Positions 33,377 to 41,852 are shown, counted from the stretch's first letter. The stretch: DNA of 64,000 nucleotides from Marinobacter salarius (GCF_032922745.1 NZ_CP136693.1:930001-994000); one strand, 5' to 3'. Numbers and translations: made by a program. Notes: generated by a model not told the origin, from the sequence alone.

Positions 33377-34345
33377 ATGCAGTTGATTCAACGTATTTTG
33401 ACCTTGCCCCTGGCCATTGGCCTGGCGTCACCGGTATTAATGGTTCAGGCGCAGGAGAAAGCGTCAGCGAACGGTTACCTTGAAGGCGGTTACGAGCACG
33501 ACAGCAACGTGACTGTGGATGAACTGAACACGTCCGCCGATGAGAGCGATCAGGCCTGGGTTTTCGACGCCGGTCTGGAAGGCATCCTGAAACCCACCGA
33601 GCGGTTAAACGTGACACTCGGCTATTCGCTCTCGGGCAGACGGTACCAGAACCTTGATGAATTCGATCAGAACATTCACCTGCTGTCGGCCGATGTCAGT
33701 TATGACTTCGACCCGGTCACCGTTGGCACCAGTTATTACTATTCCCACGCAACCCTGGGGGCAGATCCGTTCCTCGATTTCCGGCGTGCCAGTGTCTACC
33801 TGGGCAGCCTGCTCGCGGAGGACGTTTATCTGCGGGGCAGCCTGCAGGACAAGCGCAAGGAATTTGATGACAGTGATGCGCGGGATGCCGAGATAAAAGG
33901 CGCCAGTCTGGACGCATTCTTCTTTTTCAACCAGGCCCAGAGCCACTTTCTACTCGGCCTCGACGGTGATCGCGAAGATGCGGAGGCGGAAGCCTATGAC
34001 AACGACCTGCTTCGCGTTCTGGTAGCGTTGGTGCATCGGTTTACCCTGGCAGGCGAGGAAAACCGCCTGCGGCTTGGCTGGCGTTACGAGGACAGGGAGT
34101 ATGAAGAGGTGACCGTCACCAGTACCAGCCCGGTTCTGACGGACCCTCTGACCGGCGACCTTACCGAACGCTCAAGCAATGAGCGGGCGGACAAAGCCCG
34201 TATTCTGGAGGCCAGCTGGCGGATTGGACTCAATGAGGTGTTCAGTGTTGAGCCCAGTGTTTCCTGGGGCCAGTACACGTCGAACGTGGATTCCGCGGAT
34301 TACGACAAGACGGTGGCGGGGGTGACGCTCAGGGCGGATTTCTGA
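33377..34345 (+). CDS. Outer-membrane beta-barrel protein
   Basis: Protein of 322 residues with a signal peptide (residues 1-25, ending VMVQAQ). The rest alternates polar and hydrophobic residues as in a beta-barrel: YLEGGYEHDSNVTV, VTLGYSLSGRRYQNL, LSADVSYDFDPVTVGTSYYY, ending VAGVTLRADF with a terminal Phe. It resembles the C-terminal barrel of DUF560/surface-lipoprotein-assembly-modifier proteins but has no TPR domain. AAGGAG lies 6 bases before ATG 33377. It lies between the Ala-rich protein gene and the convergent subtilase gene. Cargo or pore function is unknown. Confidence 0.82.
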   Translation: MQLIQRILTLPLAIGLASPVLMVQAQEKASANGYLEGGYEHDSNVTVDELNTSADESDQAWVFDAGLEGILKPTERLNVTLGYSLSGRRYQNLDEFDQNIHLLSADVSYDFDPVTVGTSYYYSHATLGADPFLDFRRASVYLGSLLAEDVYLRGSLQDKRKEFDDSDARDAEIKGASLDAFFFFNQAQSHFLLGLDGDREDAEAEAYDNDLLRVLVALVHRFTLAGEENRLRLGWRYEDREYEEVTVTSTSPVLTDPLTGDLTERSSNERADKARILEASWRIGLNEVFSVEPSVSWGQYTSNVDSADYDKTVAGVTLRADF

Positions 34346-34355
34346 AACCCGGCAG

Positions 34356-35690
34356 TCAGAAATCCAGAAAGCCGTGACCGAATTCGGTGTCCCGGCCAGG
34401 ACGGCCAAGATCCTTCGCTGCATTGATCAGGGCACCAACGGCCTTGTCTTCCGAAAGTTCATTGCGTTGGCAGGCCAGCGCTGCGGCAACCACCGGCGAC
34501 GCCAGCGAGGTGCCGCTGTCTGCAACCATGCCGGCATCAGGGTGTGCTACCGGAACGGTGACGCCGTTGCTGGCAAACATCACCTGTTCACCCCGATTGG
34601 CCCAGCGGTAGAGTTTCCCGGAACTATCAGCCGCCGTCACACCGATCACTTCCGTGTAGGCGGCCGGATATAATGGCGGGGCAGAGGGCCCTTGATTGCC
34701 TACCGCCGCAACCATCAGCACGCCGCGCTCCCTGAGGCGGCTCACCGCCGCGGCGAGAAGCTGGTTGTCCGGGCCGGTCAGGCTGATGTTGATAACCGAC
34801 AAATCCTGACCGGCCAGCCAGTTCAGGCCTTCCAGTAAATGACCAAGTGTGGCGCCTGAGAGGGTGCGATCCCGGTCATAAAACACCGAGGCATTGAAGA
34901 TCGTAGCCTGCGGCAGCCGGGCAGGCCATTGTCCAGGCCGGTTTCCCACCAGCAGGCTGGCGACGGCCGTGCCATGAATCGCCGGCTCAGTCAGTGTTCC
35001 ATCCACTTCCGCCAATGCCAGAAAACGCTCCTGCACAACCTGTGCACTTTCAAATACCCGATGGTCTGTGGCAATCGACGTGTCCACCATTCCAACGCGA
35101 ACCGGGGCGGTGCAGAGGCTACGCCACTGTGGCATTTTGGTCTCTGACAGGGGCTCTTTTGCACCCGTTTGCGGAGCATAGATATGGTTGCGGTCCAGTC
35201 GATCCGCGAGTTCTGGTAGGGCGTCCTGTAGGGCATTATGGGAATCCAGCTCGGCAGTGACCCGGAACCGCACCACGGTCATTCCCAGACCGGTCAGCTC
35301 GCGGCGCTCGAGAATTGTGATCCCGGGTCGGTCAAGGTGGGCGAGTTCCGCTGCGGTACCGGTCACCAGCCACTGACCTTCCACTGCCCGGAAACCGTCG
35401 TCCAGTTGGATATCATTGAACGCTTTCTGTCCCTGACGCGTGAGGATGGGAAGGACCGATGGTAACGCTTCGAGCTGTTCCATGAGCTCTGTGGCCTGTG
35501 TGTTGATCTGCTTCTCAAGGCGACGATCCATGGCCTGCTCCACCATGCGCTGTGTCTTCTGTTCAACCTGGCGGGTTATCGGATCTATCTGGCCGCTGGT
35601 TACGTCACCGACACCGATGGACAAGGCCGGTGCGGAAAGCGTGCAAAGAGCGATTGCAGGAAACAAGTGTCTCAAGAGAAAAGGTTTCAT
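34356..35690 (-). CDS. Exported subtilisin-like (S8) serine protease
   Basis: Protein of 444 residues: signal peptide (1-24, PALS), a coiled-coil-like pro-region (about 30-80), a linker domain, and an S8 catalytic domain from about 195. The triad is visible as Asp203 (GMVDTSI), His239 (IHGTAVASLL) and Ser395 (SGTSLASPV), with the oxyanion Asn332 in AAVGNQGPS. The start is placed at ATG 35690 because it begins the signal peptide; an ATG at 35729 would overlap the promoter. It has an ECF-type promoter facing away from the sigma gene. It may cleave a regulon protein such as the Ala-rich or barrel product, or the anti-sigma periplasmic part; no evidence distinguishes these. Confidence 0.9.
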   Translation of the reverse strand: MKPFLLRHLFPAIALCTLSAPALSIGVGDVTSGQIDPITRQVEQKTQRMVEQAMDRRLEKQINTQATELMEQLEALPSVLPILTRQGQKAFNDIQLDDGFRAVEGQWLVTGTAAELAHLDRPGITILERRELTGLGMTVVRFRVTAELDSHNALQDALPELADRLDRNHIYAPQTGAKEPLSETKMPQWRSLCTAPVRVGMVDTSIATDHRVFESAQVVQERFLALAEVDGTLTEPAIHGTAVASLLVGNRPGQWPARLPQATIFNASVFYDRDRTLSGATLGHLLEGLNWLAGQDLSVINISLTGPDNQLLAAAVSRLRERGVLMVAAVGNQGPSAPPLYPAAYTEVIGVTAADSSGKLYRWANRGEQVMFASNGVTVPVAHPDAGMVADSGTSLASPVVAAALACQRNELSEDKAVGALINAAKDLGRPGRDTEFGHGFLDF

Positions 35691-35727
35691 CGTGCCCGTC
35701 CGATTAAAGATGTGTGTTCTACGATAC

Positions 35728-35752
35728 AACGGCCCGGTGGGAAAAAAATTCC
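35728..35752 (-). promoter_or_regulatory. ECF-type promoter of the subtilase gene
   Basis: Read on the minus strand: GGAATTTT (35752-35745), 13 bases, CGTT (35731-35728). Its geometry is identical to the sigma gene promoter, whose -35 element starts 9 bases away on the other strand. It lies 37 bases upstream of the protease start. Confidence 0.55.
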
Positions 35753-35761
35753 TTCGTTCAT

Positions 35762-35786
35762 GGAATAAATCGGTTTCCCGACCGTT
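35762..35786 (+). promoter_or_regulatory. ECF-type promoter of the sigma/anti-sigma operon
   Basis: GGAATAAA (35762-35769), 13 bases, CGTT (35783-35786), 31 bases upstream of the sigma gene start. Autoregulation is the rule for ECF sigma factors, whose promoters have GGAAC-like -35 and CGTC-like -10 elements. Confidence 0.6.
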
Positions 35787-35817
35787 TTACCGATAACACC
35801 TTTGGAAATGGAAGGCT

Positions 35818-36309
35818 ATGAAAGAGGAAATCACCGAACTATTACCAAGGCTCCGACGATTCGCCTACTCGTTGACCGGCTCCCTGTCAGACGCCGACGA
35901 CCTGCTACAGAATACGGTGGAGCGTTTGTTGACCCGGGACATGCCGGACGACGCCGATCTTACCAAGTGGGCATTCCGGGTTTGCCGTAATGTCTGGATA
36001 GACGAGTGTCGCGCGCGCAAGGTTCGGCGGGATGCCGCGGAGCATCCGGAGTTGACGGATGGCCAGGTGATCAATGGCGAGCACCAGACCACCAAAGAGA
36101 TCGAGTGGCACCGGGTAGACGCTGCGATGGCAAGGCTGCCACAGGACCAACGCCAGATTATCTCCCTGGTGGCAATCCAGGGCATGCCCTACAAAATCGT
36201 GGCTGAGATTCTGGAAGTGCCCAAGGGTACGGTGATGAGCCGGCTGGCCCGAGCCAGGGCGGCATTAAGCGAGGCCCTGGCGCCTGTAACCATGAGGACC
36301 GATTCATGA
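35818..36309 (+). CDS. ECF-type RNA polymerase sigma factor
   Basis: Sigma-70 family, extracytoplasmic-function type, 163 residues. Region 2 is seen in FAYSLTGSLSDADDLLQNTVERLL and KWAFRVCRNVWIDECRARK. Region 4 helix-turn-helix is in LPQDQRQIISLVAIQGMPYKIVAEILEVPKGTVMSRLARAR. It overlaps the anti-sigma gene by four bases (ATGA), implying coupled synthesis. Target promoters are proposed at 32723, 35728 and 35762. I do not know which ECF group it belongs to. Confidence 0.95.
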   Translation: MKEEITELLPRLRRFAYSLTGSLSDADDLLQNTVERLLTRDMPDDADLTKWAFRVCRNVWIDECRARKVRRDAAEHPELTDGQVINGEHQTTKEIEWHRVDAAMARLPQDQRQIISLVAIQGMPYKIVAEILEVPKGTVMSRLARARAALSEALAPVTMRTDS

Positions 36310-37031
36310 AGATGACTGATGAAACCCTGTCGGCTTTCCTCGATAACGAACTGACCGACGCGGAGATGGAAGCGGTTCGGGACCAGATTGAGAAGGATCC
36401 AACGCTGGCAGATCGACTGGCCGAGATGGCGTCCGTGGATGCCGAACTACAGGCCCATTACGGCTCGATTGATGACCATCCCATGCCGGCTTCGATTATC
36501 CAAATGCTGGAGGAAAAGGCCTCCCGGAGCGCTGCGCCCGGGCGGGACAATGTGGTCACCTTTCCGTGGTGGCGCAGGCTGCCCGGCCACACGGGTAAAG
36601 CGATCGCCGCCGCTATCATCGCGGGGGTGGCGCTGACGCAATGGCTGACGGTAGCAACGGACGGCGATCCGATGTCGCCCGCGGTGGCGAACGTTCTGGA
36701 TAGCCAGCCCAGTGGCGAGGTTTACCAGGTTAATGACCAGGCGAGCCTGGCGCCGAGACTGACGTTCCAGAGCCAGGCCGGCCAATGGTGCCGTCAGTTC
36801 CGCCTGGAGACGCAAACGTCCGCGTCGGAGCAAATTGCCTGTCGCACTGGTGAGGGTTCCTGGGAACAGGTGGCCACTGCCGAAGCGGAGCCTTCCCTGG
36901 CACCTGATGCATACCAGACAGCGAGCGGTGGCAGTGTGCTTGACGAGGAATTGGACCGGATGATGGCCACGCCCCCCGTTGGGCCGAACCAGGAGCGTGC
37001 GTTGCTTGAACAGCAGTGGCGGAGCGATTGA
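36306..37031 (+). CDS. Membrane-bound anti-sigma factor
   Basis: Protein of 241 residues. The N-terminal cytoplasmic part (LSAFLDNELTDAEMEAVRDQIEKDPTLADRLAEMA) is an RseA/anti-sigma helical domain without zinc-binding Cys. One membrane helix lies around residues 98-117 (GKAIAAAIIAGVALTQWLTV). The roughly 120-residue periplasmic part contains two Cys (WCRQFR, IACRTG) that could form a disulphide. It overlaps the sigma gene by four bases. It presumably holds the sigma factor until a periplasmic signal triggers release; the signal is unknown. Confidence 0.9.
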   Translation: MKMTDETLSAFLDNELTDAEMEAVRDQIEKDPTLADRLAEMASVDAELQAHYGSIDDHPMPASIIQMLEEKASRSAAPGRDNVVTFPWWRRLPGHTGKAIAAAIIAGVALTQWLTVATDGDPMSPAVANVLDSQPSGEVYQVNDQASLAPRLTFQSQAGQWCRQFRLETQTSASEQIACRTGEGSWEQVATAEAEPSLAPDAYQTASGGSVLDEELDRMMATPPVGPNQERALLEQQWRSD

Positions 37032-37132
37032 CAGCCCTGCCTCCCAGCAGTTTACGGCTACGGCAGATGGAAACACGGAAGAATCCAGCTAGTATCAAGG
37101 TGTTTATCCTTCGCTGATCTTATGGGGCCGTA

Positions 37133-39022
37133 ATGACCGAGTACTTTATCCAGGCGTTTATCTATCTGACCGCCGCTGTTGTCGCGGTGCCATTGGCGAA
37201 GCGCCTGGGTTTGGGGTCGGTATTGGGGTATCTGGTGGCGGGTGTCGTCATCGGGCCGGTGACGGGGCTGGTGGGCCAGGAAACCGCAACCATTCAGCAT
37301 TTTGCCGAGTTTGGTGTGGTCATGATGCTGTTTCTGGTGGGCATGGAGCTGGACCCGAAATCCCTCTGGGCCATGCGGATTCGTTTGCTGGGCCTGGGCG
37401 GCCTGCAAGTGGTGCTCACCTCCGCTGCCGGAATGGCGATTGCCTGGTGGATGGGGCTGCAATGGCAGACCACCGTCGCCGTTGGCCTTATCTTCTCGTT
37501 GTCTTCTACCGCCATTGTGCTGCAGACCCTGAACGAGAAAGGACTTAGCAAAACCGAGGGGGGCCGGGGCGCTTTCTCGGTGCTGTTGTTCCAGGATATT
37601 GCGGTCATTCCCATGCTGGCGGTGATTCCCCTGCTGGCGATATCCGAACTGGCGGGCGTTGGGGCGACGGACCCCGGGCACCAGGGCGGTTTCAGCCTGG
37701 TGGCGCATCTGCCAGGCTGGGCTCACGCCCTGGTGGTGATCGGCTCTGTGACTACGGTGATCGTCGGCGGTCATTACCTGAGCCGGCCCCTGTTTCGTTA
37801 CGTGGTTCAGTCCGGTATGCGGGAGGTTTTTACGGCCACCGCGTTAATGCTGGTGATCGGTATCGCCGCGCTGATGAGCATCGTCAATCTGTCGCCGGCG
37901 CTCGGGGCCTTCCTCGCCGGTGTGGTGCTGGCCAACAGCGAGTTCCGTCACGAACTCGTGGCCAACATTGAGCCCTTCAAAGGGCTACTGCTCGGATTGT
38001 TTTTCATCACGGTGGGTGCCGGTATCAACTTTGAGGTGCTGGCGGCGCAATGGGGCACAGTAATCACATTGGCGCTGGCGGTTATCCTGGTCAAGGCAGC
38101 AATTCTGCTGCTCCTGGCCTTGTTATTCGGGCTGCGGGGCCGTGATGGCTGGCTGTTCACCCTCGGGCTGGCCCAGGCCGGCGAATTCGGCTTCGTGCTG
38201 CTGACCTACAGCATGCAGAACAGTGTGATCCCGGCGGACATCGCCCAGCTTCTGGGATTGGTGGTGGCGCTGTCCATGTTCCTGACGCCTCTGTTGTTTA
38301 TTGCCTACGACCGGCTGATCTTGCCGCGGTATCGTGAAGCCCGCAATGAGCAGCGGGAAGCCGATGTGATCGAGGAGCAGGCGCCAGTGATCGTGGCCGG
38401 GGTTGGACGATTTGGCCAGATTGTGTGCCGGTTGTTGCGGGCCAACAAGATTCCCATTGTCGCGCTGGATCTGGCCCTGGATCAGATTGAAAACCTGCGA
38501 CGTATCAACATCAAAAGCTATTTCGGTGACGCCAGCCATACGGGTTTACTGGAAACGGCGGGCATCGCCCACGCGCGCATGCTCGTGGTTGCGATTGACG
38601 ACCGGGATAGAGCCGTGGCCCTGGTCCGCCACGTCAAGCAACACTACCCCGGCGTCTGGCTACTGGCGCGTGCGTTCGACCGGGGCCATGGCTACGAACT
38701 TCGCCAGGCGGGCGCTGACGACGTCGTCAGCGAAACCTACCACTCCGCGGTGGAACTGGGCGGTCATGCGCTGACCGCATTCGGCGTTCACCCATTGCGG
38801 TCGCGACAGATGACCTGGGCGTTTATCAATAATGAAAAGTCCCACGAGGACGAACTGTTCGACGCCTGGAAGGAAATCGAGGAGGGTATCCGCTTCAGCC
38901 CCCGTTATGGTGAGCTGTTCATGAAGCTGGAGGACACCCTGAGTGACGTGATGCAGCAGGACTGGGAACCGCCCAGCCGTGAGGAGGTGCCCTTGTGGTC
39001 ACCTCCCAAAACGGATGAGTGA
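37133..39022 (+). CDS. Kef-type K+/H+ antiporter (KefC/YbaL family)
   Basis: Membrane protein of 629 residues: a CPA2-type transport domain with about a dozen helices (residues 1-385; VMMLFLVGMELDP, FLAGVVLANSEFRHELVANIEPFKGLLLGLFFITVG). A cytosolic TrkA-N/RCK nucleotide-binding domain follows (about 415-530; VIVAGVGRFGQIVCRLL). These systems export potassium, often gated by glutathione adducts to acidify the cell under electrophile stress. A flavodoxin-fold reductase gene of the kind that partners Kef follows after 144 bp, supporting that role. KefB, KefC and YbaL are not distinguishable by eye. Confidence 0.9.
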   Translation: MTEYFIQAFIYLTAAVVAVPLAKRLGLGSVLGYLVAGVVIGPVTGLVGQETATIQHFAEFGVVMMLFLVGMELDPKSLWAMRIRLLGLGGLQVVLTSAAGMAIAWWMGLQWQTTVAVGLIFSLSSTAIVLQTLNEKGLSKTEGGRGAFSVLLFQDIAVIPMLAVIPLLAISELAGVGATDPGHQGGFSLVAHLPGWAHALVVIGSVTTVIVGGHYLSRPLFRYVVQSGMREVFTATALMLVIGIAALMSIVNLSPALGAFLAGVVLANSEFRHELVANIEPFKGLLLGLFFITVGAGINFEVLAAQWGTVITLALAVILVKAAILLLLALLFGLRGRDGWLFTLGLAQAGEFGFVLLTYSMQNSVIPADIAQLLGLVVALSMFLTPLLFIAYDRLILPRYREARNEQREADVIEEQAPVIVAGVGRFGQIVCRLLRANKIPIVALDLALDQIENLRRINIKSYFGDASHTGLLETAGIAHARMLVVAIDDRDRAVALVRHVKQHYPGVWLLARAFDRGHGYELRQAGADDVVSETYHSAVELGGHALTAFGVHPLRSRQMTWAFINNEKSHEDELFDAWKEIEEGIRFSPRYGELFMKLEDTLSDVMQQDWEPPSREEVPLWSPPKTDE

Positions 39023-39109
39023 AACGCGCCTGGGGAGCGTGACTCGTCTTGCCATTGCTTCACCCCTTGTTCTTTTATGCAAACAATATTCTCAAATATT
39101 TGGAATACA

Positions 39110-39125
39110 TGTCCGTAATCGGACA
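39110..39125 (+). promoter_or_regulatory. Perfect palindrome upstream of reductase gene
   Basis: TGTCCG-TAAT-CGGACA, a perfect 6-4-6 inverted repeat, lies 41 bases before the reductase start codon and just after a second short palindrome CAAATATTTG (39093-39102). It is likely an operator; the binding protein is not encoded in the window and I do not recognise the motif. Confidence 0.45.
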
Positions 39126-39166
39126 GGTTAGTCTGAATTCACCGAAACACGAAGGAGAATTCAGAC

Positions 39167-39916
39167 ATGAAGGTACTGATTGTACTGGCCCACCCGGAAA
39201 GGCGGTCATTCAGTGGGGGTTTGGTGGATGTGGCTACGGAAACCCTGAATCTGGCGGGGCACGAGGTAGAAATAGACGATCTCTATGGGGAAGGTTTTGA
39301 TCCGGTGGAGCGTTCGTCGTGGTATGGCAAGCGTCAGGATGAGTGCTATTTTGCTCCGCTGACGGAGCAGCGGGCTCACTATGATGCCAATGCATTACCT
39401 CAAGACGTGCAGCGTGAGATAGCCAGGCTGAATTGGGCCGATCTGGTGATTTTCCAGTTTCCGCTATGGTGGCATTCTCAACCCGCCATATTGAAGGGCT
39501 GGTTTGATCGTGTGTTGGTCTATGGCGGACTTTACTCGGGAAGCATGCGCTATGATCGTGGCTATTTTCGCGGTAAACAGGCGATGTGTTCCGTGACCAC
39601 AGGTTCGCCGGAGCAGGCGTTCATGCCATTTGGCCGCGCCGGCAATATGGTGGAATGGCTGTGGCCGGTTCATTCTTCACTGTATTACGTGGGCTATGAC
39701 GTGCTGGCACCGCACATAAGCTATGGGGTGCAGGGTGGCGGCATCCGCTATCAGGAGGAAGGCGCGTTCCGGGACCATCTGGAGGCACTGAAAGACCAGT
39801 GGGCGCACCGGTTGTCGGGGATTGAACAGGACGCGCCAATTCCCTTTACTGGCTGGAATGACTGGGACGATGCCGGAGTGCTCAAACACTCGAATCCGAC
39901 GCGTTGGCGGTTGTGA
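39167..39916 (+). CDS. NAD(P)H-dependent quinone reductase, flavodoxin fold
   Basis: FMN-binding oxidoreductase of 249 residues of the flavodoxin_2 family (KefF/KefG, MdaB and NQO1 relatives). Visible are the N-terminal HPERRSFSGGLVDVA phosphate-binding region and the family motif FQFPLWWHSQPAILKGWFDRVL. It reduces quinones by two electrons, avoiding radicals, and such proteins can also act as Kef regulatory subunits. It follows the Kef-type gene but has its own palindrome-bearing leader, so it may be induced separately by electrophiles. AAGGAG precedes the ATG. Confidence 0.9.
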   Translation: MKVLIVLAHPERRSFSGGLVDVATETLNLAGHEVEIDDLYGEGFDPVERSSWYGKRQDECYFAPLTEQRAHYDANALPQDVQREIARLNWADLVIFQFPLWWHSQPAILKGWFDRVLVYGGLYSGSMRYDRGYFRGKQAMCSVTTGSPEQAFMPFGRAGNMVEWLWPVHSSLYYVGYDVLAPHISYGVQGGGIRYQEEGAFRDHLEALKDQWAHRLSGIEQDAPIPFTGWNDWDDAGVLKHSNPTRWRL

Positions 39917-39982
39917 GCAACGTTGTGATTTGCCCTGAGAAGACTATGCTTGAGCTAAGGCCCGGCAGAGGAGAGCATCGCC

Positions 39983-41089
39983 TTGGCACAACAACGGGAC
40001 GTCACGGTCTTTTACGATGAACGGGTATTGGCCCATCACCCCGATACCAACATGGATTTCCTGCCCGGCCGCCTGGACAAACGGGTACGTTCCATTCTTT
40101 CAGGCCTCAATGTGCAGTGGAAGTACCCCGAGCATCCAGGCCGTATTACCGCGATCATGGACTTGCTTGCCCGTGATCCCATTCCCGGTGTCCGGATCGA
40201 GCCTGGTAAGGCGGCAACGCCGGATCAGTTGAGCCGGGTTCATACGACTTCGTTCCTGGACGACATATTCTCATTGCGGGACGAAAGTGCGTGGCTGGAT
40301 GTGGATACCACAGCCGTTTCACCGGGCAGTGTTGAAGCTGCCGAAGTCGCTGCAGGCACGGCCATCGCAGCCGTGGAAGCGGTGGTTGAGGGCCGAACGA
40401 ACAGCGCCTTCGCAATGGTCAGGCCGCCTGGTCACCATGCTGAGCCAGTACGCGCAAGGGGGTTCTGCCTCTTCAATAATGTTGCCGTTGCGGCTGCACA
40501 CGCGCAGGCGGAGCTGGGCTGTGAACGGGTATTGATCGTCGACTGGGACGCCCACCATGGCAATGGTACCCAGGACATCTTCTGGGCGGATCCGGACACC
40601 ATGTTTTTTGATATTCACCGGGCCGCACCATTTTACCCAGGCAGTGGCGCGTTAACCGACGTAGGCGCCGGCCTGGGCGAGGGCACCACCATTAACGTGC
40701 CCATGCCCGGTGGCGCGGGCGATGTCGCTTACCTGAAAGCGCTGCGGGAGATACTGGTACCCGCCGCAGACTACTTCAAACCGGACCTGGTACTGGTTTC
40801 CGCCGGCTTTGATGCCCATTGGTACGACCTGGCGCTCAATGTGTCCTACGAAGGCTTCTCAGCCATGACGGGCATTGTGCAGGAAATTGCGGACAAGCAC
40901 TGTAACGGCCGGCTGGTCATGGTGCTGGAGGGCGGTTACAATACCGAATCATTGTCTCATGGCGTGCACGCAGTGCTTCGGGCACTGGCCGGTGGCACGT
41001 TGGCGGAACCAAGGGTCTGCGGCATGGAAGAAGTGGACACTGCCATCGATTTTCATAAGGGCGCCTTCGAGCCCGATAACACGGATTAG
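39983..41089 (+). CDS. Histone deacetylase-family amidohydrolase
   Basis: Zinc amidohydrolase of 368 residues of the HDAC superfamily. Catalytic and zinc-binding segments are RPPGHHAEPVRARGFCLFNN, VDWDAHHGNGTQDIFW, VSAGFDAHWYD and LEGGYNTES. In bacteria these enzymes remove acetyl groups from polyamines, lysine or small amides; the substrate here is unknown. The start is a TTG at 39983 with AGGAG 9 bases upstream. It is distinct from the acetylpolyamine-type paralog at 53678-54712. Confidence 0.9.
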   Translation: MAQQRDVTVFYDERVLAHHPDTNMDFLPGRLDKRVRSILSGLNVQWKYPEHPGRITAIMDLLARDPIPGVRIEPGKAATPDQLSRVHTTSFLDDIFSLRDESAWLDVDTTAVSPGSVEAAEVAAGTAIAAVEAVVEGRTNSAFAMVRPPGHHAEPVRARGFCLFNNVAVAAAHAQAELGCERVLIVDWDAHHGNGTQDIFWADPDTMFFDIHRAAPFYPGSGALTDVGAGLGEGTTINVPMPGGAGDVAYLKALREILVPAADYFKPDLVLVSAGFDAHWYDLALNVSYEGFSAMTGIVQEIADKHCNGRLVMVLEGGYNTESLSHGVHAVLRALAGGTLAEPRVCGMEEVDTAIDFHKGAFEPDNTD

Positions 41090-41118
41090 TCCTTCTCTGC
41101 AGCCTTCCCAAAAATAAA

Positions 41119-41133
41119 ATAGCGGTTTCCTAT
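41119..41133 (+). promoter_or_regulatory. OxyR-like site upstream of ahpC
   Basis: ATAG-CGGTTTC-CTAT fits one ATAG-N7-CTAT element of the OxyR consensus. It is about 104 bases upstream of the ahpC start. The same 15-base pattern recurs before ahpF. The second element of a full site is weak. Confidence 0.55.
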
Positions 41134-41236
41134 CGAACGGCTAAAAACAATCAATTTGAATGTTTTTGATCAAATCAATACTTTAGCCAACTCAAGTTAG
41201 CCAATGCCTAAACTCAACCAACGGGAGATATCTACT

Positions 41237-41800
41237 ATGGGTATGATTAACAGCGAAATTAAACCGTTCAACGCCACCGCCTTTAAAGGCGGCGAGTTCG
41301 TTGAAATTTCTGAAGCCGACGTAAAAGGGAAGTGGTCTGTCTTCTTCTTCTACCCGGCCGACTTCACTTTTGTATGCCCGACCGAGCTGGGCGACGTTGC
41401 CGACAAGTATGAAGAGCTGCAGAAGCTGGGTGTGGAAGTATTCTCCGTATCCACCGATACGCACTTTACCCACAAGGCGTGGCACAGCAGCTCCGAGACT
41501 ATCGGCAAGATCAACTACTTCATGGTAGGCGACCAGACCGGCACCATCACCAACAACTTTGGTGTGATGCGTGAGGGCCAGGGCCTGGCAGACCGCGCTA
41601 CTTTCCTGATCGACCCGGATGGTGTTATCCAGGCCATGGAAATCACTGCCGAAGGTATCGGCCGTGACGCTGACGACCTGCTGCGCAAGGTAAAAGCGGC
41701 TCAGTACGTTCGTAACAACCCCGGCGAAGTTTGCCCGGCCAAGTGGAAAGAAGGCGAAGCGACTCTGACTCCGTCACTGGACCTGGTTGGCAAGATCTAA
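41237..41800 (+). CDS. ahpC: Alkyl hydroperoxide reductase subunit C (2-Cys peroxiredoxin)
   Basis: Typical 2-Cys peroxiredoxin of 187 residues reducing hydrogen peroxide and organic peroxides with electrons from AhpF. The peroxidatic Cys lies in PADFTFVCPTE (about residue 47) and the resolving Cys in GEVCPAKW (about 166). The start at ATG 41237 (MGMINSEI) has GGGAG 9 bases upstream; the longer in-frame ATG at 41204 is rejected. It carries an OxyR-like site and a strong terminator. Its partner ahpF is displaced about 4 kb downstream by two group II introns. Confidence 0.97.
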   Translation: MGMINSEIKPFNATAFKGGEFVEISEADVKGKWSVFFFYPADFTFVCPTELGDVADKYEELQKLGVEVFSVSTDTHFTHKAWHSSSETIGKINYFMVGDQTGTITNNFGVMREGQGLADRATFLIDPDGVIQAMEITAEGIGRDADDLLRKVKAAQYVRNNPGEVCPAKWKEGEATLTPSLDLVGKI

Positions 41801-41824
41801 GGTTTCGGTAACAGTGAAACCTGT

Positions 41825-41851
41825 AAAAGGCCCGCTCTGCGGGCCTTTTTT
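41825..41851 (+). terminator. ahpC intrinsic terminator, intron target
   Basis: AAAGGCCCGC-TCT-GCGGGCCTTT is a perfect stem ending in a run of six T. The first group II intron begins two bases later, matching the known preference of group IIC introns for terminator hairpins. Confidence 0.92.
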
Positions 41852-41852
41852 G

